DNA from: Spirosoma taeanense
Lineage (GTDB): Bacteria; Bacteroidota; Bacteroidia; Cytophagales; Spirosomataceae
DNA: 64,000 nucleotides
Assembly (NCBI RefSeq): GCF_013127955.1
Contig: NZ_CP053435.1
Coordinates: forward strand, 372,001 to 436,000
Direction of reading: 5' to 3'
Shown: positions 35,470 through 44,219 of the stretch, piece after piece
How the letters are laid out: every line of letters starts with the position of its first letter
Numbering within the stretch: the stretch's first letter is position 1
Notes under the pieces: model-generated
Database searches by the model: none
What the model saw: only the letters and a program-made list of their open reading frames with translations
What the model was told of the DNA's origin: nothing
Made by a program: the position numbers and the translations under genes

Positions 35470-36669
35470 TCAGCGCTGGACGCGCTGCATCCAGTTGCCC
35501 CACAATAGACCGATCCGCGCCGAAATCACTGCATATAGCAGCGACCACCCGTAGCCCCGCCAGAAGTCGGCAGCTGTTTGTAACTTCCGGGGCGAGAACG
35601 CGTAACGGTATTCCCAGTCGGGCGGGCTGTCATACGTCCAGGAATAAGATAAAAAGACGCCGTTCCGGGCGTAAGGAGACGTGAGCAAGAATTCGCCAAA
35701 CGGCCATTGTATCGCTAGCAGCATGACCATAAACGCCAGAGCGTATAGACCGGCCAGTAGCCAGTCATTGAGCCGGTGGCCATCGGCACTGGATTTTTCG
35801 AAACGGTGCATGAGCCAGTCGAGAACCAGGGCCGGCACAACCAGCAGCATCGGAAAATGAAAAGGCTGGTAGTGCGTAATTGGATTCAGGACCGGCCCAA
35901 GCCGGGGTGTAGCCGGAAAATTCTGAATGACCCAGCTTGGCAGCGCCAGCGCCAGCATGTAAACGGCGGCAATGGTCGTAATGGGCCAGCGGAGCAGCGA
36001 GGCCCGACCAACCGCCAGCAGATAAAACGGGAACACGATGGCCGCCGTGACGTAATACTCCGAATGGTGGGATTCCCACATGCCCATTGACTCCGAAGCC
36101 AGTGAGAAAAGCATCGTCAGCAGAAGGCCGGCCGCTATGGCAAAGAGCCATTTTAGCCGCCTAGCCCGTGCTGGGCGCTCCGTATTGGTGGCGGAAACGG
36201 CAGTCTGCCGGTACTGGTTTTGCAGGGCCAGAACGCCCACCATCGCCCCGAATTGCAGGGTCATAATGCCAATGGCCAGAATGGTATGGGGTGGCGTCAG
36301 GATTTGCACGTCGAGGCCATACGTGTTATGCCACCAGTCGTCGAACGGCGCCGAGGTCAGCATGGCCAGCGCCCCCCATACGCAGAACATGGCGCCTAAA
36401 GGCCCAAAGAACACGCCCCAGAACGGAACGGCTGCAGTGCGACCGGGGTGGTTGCGGGTGAACGTCAGGTTCAGAATCCGGTAGGCCGAAAACAGCCCGG
36501 CTACGACGGCCCCAACGTAAATGACAACGTGCGGAGGAGCAAACAGCCCGTCGCGACCGATGCTCATGTGCCACATGATATCCCAGAGCAGGCCCATCAC
36601 TACGCAAAGTGACGAGAACACCACGGCGTAGATATACACCGGAATTGTTGAGCGCGGAATCGATTGCAT
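35470..36669 (-). CDS. Multi-helix membrane protein with PmoC-like D-x3-H-x12-H motif
   Basis: A 399-residue protein with about ten membrane helices and no leader. Asp30, His34 and His47 (DIMWHMSIGRDGLFAPPH) have the spacing of the PmoC copper ligands Asp156, His160 and His173 of particulate methane monooxygenase. The intervening R-D and the P-x-H end also resemble AmoC/PmoC as I recall them. A second, similar motif follows at Asp110/His114/His128 (DDWWHNTYGLDVQILTPPH). A third cluster is MGMWESHHSEYY. The gene is 50 bases upstream of the two-helix protein gene. A copper-site role is inference; I do not recognise a named family. Confidence 0.7.
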   Translation of the reverse strand: MQSIPRSTIPVYIYAVVFSSLCVVMGLLWDIMWHMSIGRDGLFAPPHVVIYVGAVVAGLFSAYRILNLTFTRNHPGRTAAVPFWGVFFGPLGAMFCVWGALAMLTSAPFDDWWHNTYGLDVQILTPPHTILAIGIMTLQFGAMVGVLALQNQYRQTAVSATNTERPARARRLKWLFAIAAGLLLTMLFSLASESMGMWESHHSEYYVTAAIVFPFYLLAVGRASLLRWPITTIAAVYMLALALPSWVIQNFPATPRLGPVLNPITHYQPFHFPMLLVVPALVLDWLMHRFEKSSADGHRLNDWLLAGLYALAFMVMLLAIQWPFGEFLLTSPYARNGVFLSYSWTYDSPPDWEYRYAFSPRKLQTAADFWRGYGWSLLYAVISARIGLLWGNWMQRVQR

Positions 36670-36873
36670 AAAAAGAGGCAGGTTTTAGGCAAGGATGCGG
36701 ACTGGTTCGGAATGATTTAGACCACGTTCGTTTTTGCCTGCTCAATTTACACGTCTAAAGCATTGGTTTATCTAGTCGCCCGCATCGATTTACGCATCGG
36801 TGGTGACCTGAGTAAGCGGGACACGAATACGGGTACTTCTGGCGTTATTTGCAGTAGATACGCTCCAATTCCT

Positions 36874-37497
36874 ATGCACCGCTTTTTCGTACCCGCCCGT
36901 CTTCAGGCATTCGTCGCTAGTATCTTCCTGTTTGGAATAGCGCTGCTGATGAATGCATGCGTGCCGGACTTTTTGGTGCCGGATGCTGATTGGGTCGTTA
37001 TTGAGCCGGGCGACCACGAACCCCTGCCTAAACGTAAAGTCGGGATTCTCTTTAGTCCAGGGGAAGTATCAGCGACCGTAACCTTCGATAGTTCGTGTAT
37101 CTATGACGTGGGCGCAATTGACGAGCAGGACTGGAATAAAGTTATCGGCCTGGGGTTTGTTGGCTCGAAAGATCAGGATATTACAACCGGCATACCTCCG
37201 CATCAGATCGATGGCGCGCGCGTAGGCTGGCGCTGGAATCCGCAGCGGGGCCGCATTGACCTGGGGGCGTATGTGTATGTGGAAGGTAAATTAACTTCGT
37301 TCAAGATTGCGGAAACCGCCTTAAATACGCCTACCAAGCTGACGATCAAGATTGATTACAACAAAAAGCTGTATCAGATTCTGGGCGGGCAGCCGGTTCC
37401 CTTTACGCACAACAAGACGTTCGCCTATAAAACCGGACTGTATTTCGGAGGAAATCAGACGGCTCCCCACCAGATTCGGGTGAAGATTGTTGAATAA
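36874..37497 (+). CDS. Hypothetical lipoprotein
   Basis: A roughly 207-residue predicted lipoprotein. The leader (FVASIFLFGIALLMNAC) ends in a lipobox cysteine. The mature part starts VPDFLVPDADWVVIEPG and has many alternating strands and aromatic residues, suggesting a beta-sandwich. No catalytic motif was recognised. The frame opens at a TTG (36763), but the ATG at 36874 places the signal peptide correctly. It is divergent from the membrane protein gene at 36669 and ends against the Nramp-like gene with no gap. Confidence 0.65.
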   Translation: MHRFFVPARLQAFVASIFLFGIALLMNACVPDFLVPDADWVVIEPGDHEPLPKRKVGILFSPGEVSATVTFDSSCIYDVGAIDEQDWNKVIGLGFVGSKDQDITTGIPPHQIDGARVGWRWNPQRGRIDLGAYVYVEGKLTSFKIAETALNTPTKLTIKIDYNKKLYQILGGQPVPFTHNKTFAYKTGLYFGGNQTAPHQIRVKIVE

Positions 37498-38895
37498 TCA
37501 CTGGCCGACGGTTACCTGCCAGACGCCATAAAGACTAACCCCCAGTATGGCTATTATGCTCGACCAGAGCCATATGTCGTAAATAACCTTTGGCTTCAGA
37601 TTTTTCGGCAACTCCCGGTAGCGGAATTGCAGTGCGGCCCAGACAACCACCAGCAGCAGGACAGACGTTGCAATACCACCCAGCAGAATCATCAGCACCG
37701 GCAGTTTGATAAACAGGAACAGAACGCACCACAGCGCTGGAAAAGCCCAGGATAACGTAGCGAGCGTTTTTTTACGGACTACCGGGTCGCTGAAGTTCAG
37801 CCAGCCTAACTGCCCAAACGCGTCGGCGAAAATCCGCGACCAGCTGGCTGTGGCGGTGAATAAGGTTGAGTACAGGACAAAAAAAGCGCCGATCATAAAG
37901 ACGACTTTCGCACCGGGGCCGAGCGTAACGGTAAAAAGCCGCGACAGGGATTCGACCATTGCGTAACCTTCGGGTATGGCACCCCCTTCGTGCAGGAGCG
38001 ACGCGCCGAGCAGGTAAAAAGCCGCCGTTACGGTCGTGTACACAACCATCGAGCAGATGGCATCGAGCGTCATAACCCGAATCCAGCCCCGCGCCCGGTT
38101 CGTCCAGGCGTCCGTATCTTCGTAGGGGCCGGTATAGGCTGCGTAGCCCTTTTCAATGCACCAATAGGTGTAATACATGATCTCATCGCCCCCAACGCCC
38201 GTAATGCCGAAGGCTGCCAGGGCCACGCCCACCGTTGCGGGCGGGAGCGAAAAGGTGAACCCCTCGGCCAGTTCGGAGCCGCTGATGGCAAACTCGGTGC
38301 GCTGCAGCAGAAAAACGGATAGCAGGATGGTACCCGTAAACAGCAGGATCATCACCAGAGAGCCTTTTTCAACCCAGCCGTAATGCCCACCGTAAATGAG
38401 TAGTCCGGCCGAAGCAGCCGCCAGTATGGCCCAGATACTCGTCGATATAGCAGGAAAAGCCATATTAAGCACCAGGGCAACCCCGCCCACAATACCGCCT
38501 ACCTGTAGGACCTTCAGGCCCTGTAAACTGAGCCACAGCCAGATGGTCCAGTGGCCCCGGCCCAGCCGCAGCCCCGGTAGCCGGTTAAGCGATTGCATGG
38601 TTGGCAGACCGCTGTAGATGGCGTTTTTGCCGAATTCCAGTTGCAGGGCTACCTTCACAAAGCAGCTGACCAGAATCACCCAGAAGGCAACGAAACCGGC
38701 CTTGGCTCCTAAGGCCGTCGTGGCAATAAGCTCCCCGGAGCCGACGATAGCCGCCGACAGGATGAAACCGGGGCCGAGGTGGCGGAACTGTCCCAGGAAG
38801 GTTGTCGGAGCCGATTGAATAAGCTCGGACGATACGGCGTACCGGTCGACCGGAGCCAGTGTCGGCTGCGTAGCGGAGGTGTCGGGCTGGGTCAA
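37498..38895 (-). CDS. Nramp-related transporter lacking the DPGN motif
   Basis: A 465-residue membrane protein with about 11 helices and Nramp-fold features (GPGFILSAAIVGSGELIATT in helix 1, FGITGVGGDEIMYYTYWC around helix 6). The classical metal-binding DPGN of helix 1 is replaced by GSGE, and the helix 6 MPH is not present. It therefore belongs to a divergent Nramp-related branch whose substrate may not be manganese or iron. No in-frame ATG precedes helix 1; a TTG at 38895 is the likely start. Confidence 0.8.
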   Translation of the reverse strand: MTQPDTSATQPTLAPVDRYAVSSELIQSAPTTFLGQFRHLGPGFILSAAIVGSGELIATTALGAKAGFVAFWVILVSCFVKVALQLEFGKNAIYSGLPTMQSLNRLPGLRLGRGHWTIWLWLSLQGLKVLQVGGIVGGVALVLNMAFPAISTSIWAILAAASAGLLIYGGHYGWVEKGSLVMILLFTGTILLSVFLLQRTEFAISGSELAEGFTFSLPPATVGVALAAFGITGVGGDEIMYYTYWCIEKGYAAYTGPYEDTDAWTNRARGWIRVMTLDAICSMVVYTTVTAAFYLLGASLLHEGGAIPEGYAMVESLSRLFTVTLGPGAKVVFMIGAFFVLYSTLFTATASWSRIFADAFGQLGWLNFSDPVVRKKTLATLSWAFPALWCVLFLFIKLPVLMILLGGIATSVLLLVVVWAALQFRYRELPKNLKPKVIYDIWLWSSIIAILGVSLYGVWQVTVGQ

Positions 38896-39067
38896 GGAAA
38901 TGAGGAACAGGTTTGTCGTAACCTACAAAGAAAGCCACCCCCGCAACATACCCGTTACGACGTTCTCCTGATGCCATTGGCACCCATCAGCGGTGATTTG
39001 AGCATGATTCGACAGTAAAATACTGGCTGTAAAACGCTTAATAAGCCAGGAAATCATAGATTCTTGA

Positions 39068-39946
39068 ATGAAGCGTTCAACGCTGTTTATATCTTTCCTG
39101 TTTTGCCTGATGGGGCGGCATGGCTACAGCCAGCCTGCCGGATCTGTTCATTCACAACAGCCGCCAACTGGTCAGGCTTCAAAAGATACGCTCTGGAAAC
39201 TAGTATGGGCCGACGAGTTCAATACCAACGGACGGCCTGATCCCAAAAACTGGAGTTTTGAGAATGGGTTTGTGCGCAATCGGGAACACCAATGGTATCA
39301 GCCCGACAATGCCCGCTGCGAAAACGGGCTGCTGATTATCGAAGCTCGTCGGGAGCGTCGGCCTAACCCAAACTACCAGGCCAACAGCACCGACTGGCGA
39401 ACGAGCCGTCCTTTTATCGAATACACGTCGTCCAGTCTGAAAACCGATGGTTTGCACAGCTGGCAGTACGGGCGTTTTGAAATGCGGGGACGTATCGATG
39501 TCCGTCCCGGTATGTGGCCCGCCTTCTGGACGCTGGGCGTAGCGGGCGAGTGGCCAGCCAATGGCGAAATCGACATCATGGAGTATTACCGGAATATGCT
39601 GCTCGCGAACGTGGCCTGGGGAACCGCCCAGCAGTATAAGGCCGAATGGCGCACAACCAAAAAGCCAATCAGTTCCTTCAGTGATCCAGACTGGGCGAAG
39701 AAGTTTCACGTCTGGCGAATGGACTGGGACGAAATCGCCATCAGTCTGTATGTAGATGATTTATTGTTGAATCGGGTTAATCTAAGCGAAACGGTTAACA
39801 AGGATGGAACAGGTATCAATCCCTTTCGAAAGCCCCATTACGTTCTGCTGAATCTGGCCATTGGGGGCGATAATGGCGGTGATCCATCGGCCACTACGTT
39901 TCCGAGCCGGTTTGAAGTGGATTACGTGCGTATCTATCAGCAGTGA
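39068..39946 (+). CDS. Glycoside hydrolase family 16 beta-glucanase
   Basis: A 292-residue secreted enzyme. A signal peptide is followed by a GH16 jelly-roll. The catalytic motif is Glu167-Ile-Asp169-Ile-Met-Glu172 (GEIDIMEYY), in which the two glutamates act as nucleophile and acid/base. WADEFNTNG at the start and FPSRFEVDYVRIYQ at the end are typical. The extra Met in the motif fits laminarinase-type members that cut beta-1,3- or mixed-linkage glucans. No sus-type uptake genes are adjacent. Confidence 0.93.
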   Translation: MKRSTLFISFLFCLMGRHGYSQPAGSVHSQQPPTGQASKDTLWKLVWADEFNTNGRPDPKNWSFENGFVRNREHQWYQPDNARCENGLLIIEARRERRPNPNYQANSTDWRTSRPFIEYTSSSLKTDGLHSWQYGRFEMRGRIDVRPGMWPAFWTLGVAGEWPANGEIDIMEYYRNMLLANVAWGTAQQYKAEWRTTKKPISSFSDPDWAKKFHVWRMDWDEIAISLYVDDLLLNRVNLSETVNKDGTGINPFRKPHYVLLNLAIGGDNGGDPSATTFPSRFEVDYVRIYQQ

Positions 39947-40010
39947 ATCAGGATTCCAGTCCGTGCGGTGACGAAAATAAACAGTGCATAGGCTTATGGG
40001 TTTAGTCTGC

Positions 40011-40703
40011 ATGGCCGACTACCTACCCCTTCACGACTGGACCAATATTACGCCCACCGAGGCCGTAGCGCTTCAGCAACAACTGCGCTCGCAAATCCAG
40101 ATTCAACCGCTAAGCCAGCCACCCCGCACCATCGCAGGCTGCGATATTTCGTTCAATAAGTTTGAAGAAACGGTTTATGCCGGCATCGTAGTCCTGAATC
40201 TGAAGACGATGGAGACGATAGAAGAAGTTGGCGTGATCAGCTCCGCTACGTTTCCTTACGTGCCGGGACTGCTGTCGTTCCGCGAGATTCCGTCGCTGCT
40301 GGAAGCGTGGACCAAACTCCGGGCCGAGCCCGACGTAGTGATGTTCGATGGACACGGTACGGCGCATCCCCGCCGGATCGGGATTGCCTCGCACGCGGGT
40401 CTTTTCCTGAACCGGCCCACGTTTGGCTGCGGCAAGTCGGTGCTGGTGGGTAAATACGAAGAACCGGCTCCCGAGCGGGGTGCCTGGTCGCCGATGCTGC
40501 ACTACCGTGATGTAGTCGGGGCGGCTCTGCGCACCAAAAACAAAGTCAATCCAGTTTATGTATCGCCCGGTCATCTGATTGATCTGGAAATGGCAATCTC
40601 GCTGACGCTGCAATGCGACGGTGGTTATCGCATCCCCGAGCCAACGCGCCGGACGCATAATCTGGTGAACGCGCTGCGGAGAGGAGAGCGTAAAGCCGAT
40701 TAA
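40011..40703 (+). CDS. nfi: Endonuclease V
   Basis: A roughly 230-residue DNA repair nuclease that cuts near deaminated bases such as deoxyinosine. The catalytic acidic set is present at family positions: Asp45 (AGCDISF), Glu92 (SFREIPSLLEAW) and Asp113 (MFDGHGTAHP). Downstream PTFGCGKSVLVG and VSPGHLIDLEMAI fit the family. The frame opens at a GTG (39984); the ATG at 40011 gives MADYLPLHDW, close to the usual N-terminus. Confidence 0.95.
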   Translation: MADYLPLHDWTNITPTEAVALQQQLRSQIQIQPLSQPPRTIAGCDISFNKFEETVYAGIVVLNLKTMETIEEVGVISSATFPYVPGLLSFREIPSLLEAWTKLRAEPDVVMFDGHGTAHPRRIGIASHAGLFLNRPTFGCGKSVLVGKYEEPAPERGAWSPMLHYRDVVGAALRTKNKVNPVYVSPGHLIDLEMAISLTLQCDGGYRIPEPTRRTHNLVNALRRGERKAD

Positions 40704-40870
40704 CAAGCTTAACGCCTTTCTGTGAGTTATTCCACTTTATCAATCGGGTAGAAATGGCAATGGTATTACCCGTAGTTCTGCGCTAAAATTCTGTTCCGGG
40801 CTCGTCTACCTTCGTCTCGCTAAAGCCGTGATACGCACGGCATCGCTTTACCTTAAACCCTATTAAGTCA

Positions 40871-43015
40871 ATGGAAGCTTTAGTGGATGACAAACTCACC
40901 AGGATTCAGCTGGACGAACTGCTGGTGGGACGGAAAACGTTTTTGGTCAATCAGAACATTGGGGAAGCGCTCAAATTCCAGGGCATTAAGTTCTGGGAAG
41001 AGCTAACCTGCGTCGGCTATCAGCCCGATACCCAACGACTGACGGCTCTTTTTCAAATTAAACAGCAAACGGGCTATAGCGGCCCTCTCTGCAGCCGCTC
41101 CTCGTTTGAACACGTTCGGTTCTTTGTGGACTTCGGCAGCGGATTCCAGAACATGGGTTACGTCAGCACGAAAGTTGCCGACATCACCGATACGCCCGCC
41201 AGTCCGCCACACCCGCTGACCTATGCGGTTCAGCTGCACATTGAAGATGAGCGGTACAGGAAGGCCCTAAGCTGTAATCTGGCCGTTATCCCGACCGTGC
41301 GGGCCGTGTTGTCGTGGAATGTGGTGCCGTCGACTGATCCAAATGAATTGCCGGCCTATGGTAACCGGCTCGATCGCAAGATTCAATTGAAACGCAAATC
41401 GTTCTTTAATCTGGCGGAACTGATCGATCATCAGCAGATTAAGATCAAACCTGATCTAGTGGCATCGCTTAACCTGGACGAGCCCATTAAAGCGCTCTCG
41501 ACGCAGAATCCTTCGTTCGCTGAACTGTTCAAGCAGAACCAGACGGCCAATGTGCCGGCTCACCGGACGCTCTTCAGCACGGCCGCTGCCCTGTCGCAGA
41601 TGGCGACCCTACCCGCCAATACACCTCTGTTCAATGTAGGTGATATTGCCAAGGTGGGTATCAACATCAAGGATATTACCGACCTGTTGCTGAAAGACCC
41701 GAACAAAGCCGACACAACCTTTGAAGAGCTGATGTGCGTCGGGCTGAATACGCCTGCCGATACACTAAGCGCCGTGGTGAAAATCAAACGTAAGTCGGGT
41801 TTTAACGGCAACCTCTGCAGCCGGGGGTCGAAAGAGCACGTTGCCTTCTGGGCCGACTGGGACAATAACGGTACGTTTGAGCACTACATCGGTACAACAA
41901 GCTTCGATGCCCACGACATTGACAACATTCCGGCCGAGGGGCTGGATTATGCCGTAACGCTTCCGTTCAACGTATCGGACCGGCTGCGGCCGTGCAAAGT
42001 TCCGCAGACGCTACGTATCCGGGCCGTGCTGTCGTGGCAGACGCTGCCCTCTACCACCGACCCGAACCTGCTGAATTACTGGGGTAACCGGCGCGATACC
42101 GTCGTGCAGATCCGGCCGGGCATCGGTACAAAAGGCAAGGTGGCATCGGTCGTTACGTACGTGGGTGGTGTGCCGCGGGAAGACATCGACCCAACGGCTT
42201 TCCTGTACAACTACCGCCCGACAAGTCCGACGCCCGCCAATAACCGGCCGTGGGGTGGGGCAGTTAGCTTTAATGGCATCATTGACCGGGGCGGATTTGG
42301 GGGCGATATTCGCTATAAAATTCTATTCAAACCGGCATCGCAGCCCGACAGTTTCTATCAGCCCGTTTCCTTGCACGAGTCCATCCGGATGTATGATTTT
42401 GGAACAGCCTCGTTCAGTAACGACGTACAGACAAGCCCGGACGGCTGGTTTGTGTATCGACAGAATCCGGCTGCGGGGCTGTTTAACGTAAACAACTATT
42501 TCGCCACCTGGCAGGCGGGTTCACTGCCTGACGGGGCCTATACGATCAAATTCCTCTTCACCGATGAGACCAGCACGGAGCAGCAGGGTGACGTTTTCAC
42601 GATGATTATTCATAACACGCCCATGACAGTCAGTCCAACGGCTAATACGGCGGTGGATACGGACTTTACGCTGGACCTGGTGATTGACGGGGGCGACTGC
42701 CACTCAACCTCAACGGCCACGCCCGACCTGAATGGACACGTGCGCGCAATTCACCCGTATTTTGCGTCGTGGGAACTACGTCTGGAGCCGCAGTCGCACG
42801 TGCATGGGGCCGCTCCCAGTCCAGATGATCGCAGTTACAATACGCTGGGTGATACGGGCGATGCCAACGGCGTGTGGACCCTTAACACCGGACCACTCGA
42901 CCCATGCGGTTATACCGTCTCGTGCATCGCTAAAACGCGCGTAATCCTGAACAGTAATCCCGGCTATTTCCCGCAGTACGGGCCTAAAGCCGTTGGCTTT
43001 GCCAAACTGCCGTAA
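40871..43015 (+). CDS. Large hypothetical protein with a tandemly duplicated domain
   Basis: A 714-residue protein with no leader and no recognised catalytic motif. Residues about 41-182 and 284-425 are diverged copies of one domain. Shared elements in order are EEL-x-CVG, an L-x-A...IK strand, G(Y/F)-x-G-x-LCSR-x-S, EHV-x-F, and AVLSW with PST and GNR-x-D at the end. Two cysteines are conserved per copy. The C-terminal third looks like beta-sandwich adhesion or invasin modules. It stands alone, with a very strong terminator downstream. Export, if any, is not by a standard signal peptide. Confidence 0.75.
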   Translation: MEALVDDKLTRIQLDELLVGRKTFLVNQNIGEALKFQGIKFWEELTCVGYQPDTQRLTALFQIKQQTGYSGPLCSRSSFEHVRFFVDFGSGFQNMGYVSTKVADITDTPASPPHPLTYAVQLHIEDERYRKALSCNLAVIPTVRAVLSWNVVPSTDPNELPAYGNRLDRKIQLKRKSFFNLAELIDHQQIKIKPDLVASLNLDEPIKALSTQNPSFAELFKQNQTANVPAHRTLFSTAAALSQMATLPANTPLFNVGDIAKVGINIKDITDLLLKDPNKADTTFEELMCVGLNTPADTLSAVVKIKRKSGFNGNLCSRGSKEHVAFWADWDNNGTFEHYIGTTSFDAHDIDNIPAEGLDYAVTLPFNVSDRLRPCKVPQTLRIRAVLSWQTLPSTTDPNLLNYWGNRRDTVVQIRPGIGTKGKVASVVTYVGGVPREDIDPTAFLYNYRPTSPTPANNRPWGGAVSFNGIIDRGGFGGDIRYKILFKPASQPDSFYQPVSLHESIRMYDFGTASFSNDVQTSPDGWFVYRQNPAAGLFNVNNYFATWQAGSLPDGAYTIKFLFTDETSTEQQGDVFTMIIHNTPMTVSPTANTAVDTDFTLDLVIDGGDCHSTSTATPDLNGHVRAIHPYFASWELRLEPQSHVHGAAPSPDDRSYNTLGDTGDANGVWTLNTGPLDPCGYTVSCIAKTRVILNSNPGYFPQYGPKAVGFAKLP

Positions 43016-43042
43016 AGAAAGTGTTTAGGCAACAAATTGATT

Positions 43043-43082
43043 ACGCCCTGTCTCGGGAACCTTCCCGAGACAGGGCGTTTTG
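43043..43082 (+). terminator. Very strong bidirectional terminator
   Basis: Arms ACGCCCTGTCTCGGGAA (43043-43059) and TTCCCGAGACAGGGCGT (43062-43078) form a 17-base perfect palindrome with a two-base centre, then TTTT. It sits between two convergent genes, the 714-residue protein gene and cydB. Confidence 0.9.
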
Positions 43083-43090
43083 CTTATGGC

Positions 43091-44125
43091 TCAATAGCTA
43101 TGCTCCTCCAGCTTGACTTTCCCGCGGAACGTCCAGAACATAAACACCGTGTAGGTAGCTACCAGCGGCATGCCGATAAACGCAAACAGCAGCATAGTTC
43201 GCAGCGAACCGTCTGACGACGCAGCCTCGTAAATACTGATATGGCCGCGGGGGTCAACGTTCGACAGAACAAGGTTAGGGTACAGCCCCATCGCAAACAG
43301 AATCAGCAGCAGGGCCGTCGTAATGGCCGACGAGATGAACCCGCGCCGGTACTGCCGTTTCTCGATGCTCCGGCGGATATTCAGCACGATTAAAACGGCC
43401 GCGACGGGCAGAACAAATAATTCCGGATACGCTTTAAAAATGGCTGTCATGTGCGGTACGTAAATGAGCGTTGCCAGCGACGTTGCTATGAAGCACAGGA
43501 TGAAAAACTTGCTGGTGTTATTGGCAATGATCGTTAGCTTAGCGTAAATCCGGTCTTCGGTTTTCATGATGAGGTACATGGCTCCGTGCATCATGAACAG
43601 CGACAGCACCGTAATGGCAATCAGCCCAGCGTAGGGATTGAAAAAGTCGCTCAGCCGCCCGACAAACTCATGATTGGCGTTCAGCGGAATTCCCTGGATC
43701 ATATTGCCTAAAATCAGCCCCAGCAGCAATGAAATAACGATGCTGGAAATCGAATAGCTGATATCCCAGGTGGTACGCCACCAAGGCATTTCTTCCTTGC
43801 TCCGGAATTCGATTGATATAGCGCGGAAAATAATTGCTACCAGAAACAGGATAAACGGCAGATAAAACACCGACAGAATGGTGCCATAAACCAGCGGGAA
43901 AGCCGCGAATAAGGAACCGGCTCCGATAACGAGCCAGACTTCGTTACCGTCCCAGACGGGGCCGATGGCGTTGAGGGCAATACGTCGGCTTTGCTCTTTG
44001 CGAAAAAACAGGTGCAGCGCTCCGGCCCCCAGGTCAAAGCCGTCGAGAATGCCGTAGCCGCTAATGAGTGCGCCAATCAGCAGAAACCACCAGGTGGGCA
44101 AATCAATACCAAGAACAGTATCCAT
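43091..44125 (-). CDS. cydB: Cytochrome bd oxidase subunit II
   Basis: A 344-residue membrane protein with about eight helices. Diagnostic segments are WWFLLIGALISGYGILDGFDLGAG in two parts near the N-terminus, then GPVWDGNEVWLVIGAGSLFAAFP. It pairs with CydA in the high-affinity quinol oxidase that reduces oxygen without pumping protons. The frame opens at a TTG (44134); the ATG at 44125 is preferred. cydA is upstream, separated by an octamer palindrome. No cydX-like small gene is visible. Confidence 0.95.
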   Translation of the reverse strand: MDTVLGIDLPTWWFLLIGALISGYGILDGFDLGAGALHLFFRKEQSRRIALNAIGPVWDGNEVWLVIGAGSLFAAFPLVYGTILSVFYLPFILFLVAIIFRAISIEFRSKEEMPWWRTTWDISYSISSIVISLLLGLILGNMIQGIPLNANHEFVGRLSDFFNPYAGLIAITVLSLFMMHGAMYLIMKTEDRIYAKLTIIANNTSKFFILCFIATSLATLIYVPHMTAIFKAYPELFVLPVAAVLIVLNIRRSIEKRQYRRGFISSAITTALLLILFAMGLYPNLVLSNVDPRGHISIYEAASSDGSLRTMLLFAFIGMPLVATYTVFMFWTFRGKVKLEEHSY

Positions 44126-44137
44126 GGGTAACAAGTG

Positions 44138-44219
44138 AAAGAGTGATTAAGCGAAAGAGTGAATGAGTGAACTGCGAGCAACTAACTGCTCATTCACCAA
44201 TTCACCCTTTCGCTCTTTA
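44138..44219. repeat. Octamer-built intergenic palindrome (cydA-cydB)
   Basis: Left arm: AAAGAGTG ATTAAGCG AAAGAGTG AATGAGTG at 44138-44169. Right arm: TGCTCATT CACCAATT CACCCTTT CGCTCTTT at 44187-44218. The arms are inverted complements with mismatches. The right arm runs into the cydA TAA stop codon, and the left arm ends 12 bases from the cydB ATG. Same unit and same placement as the element at 29280. Confidence 0.78.
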
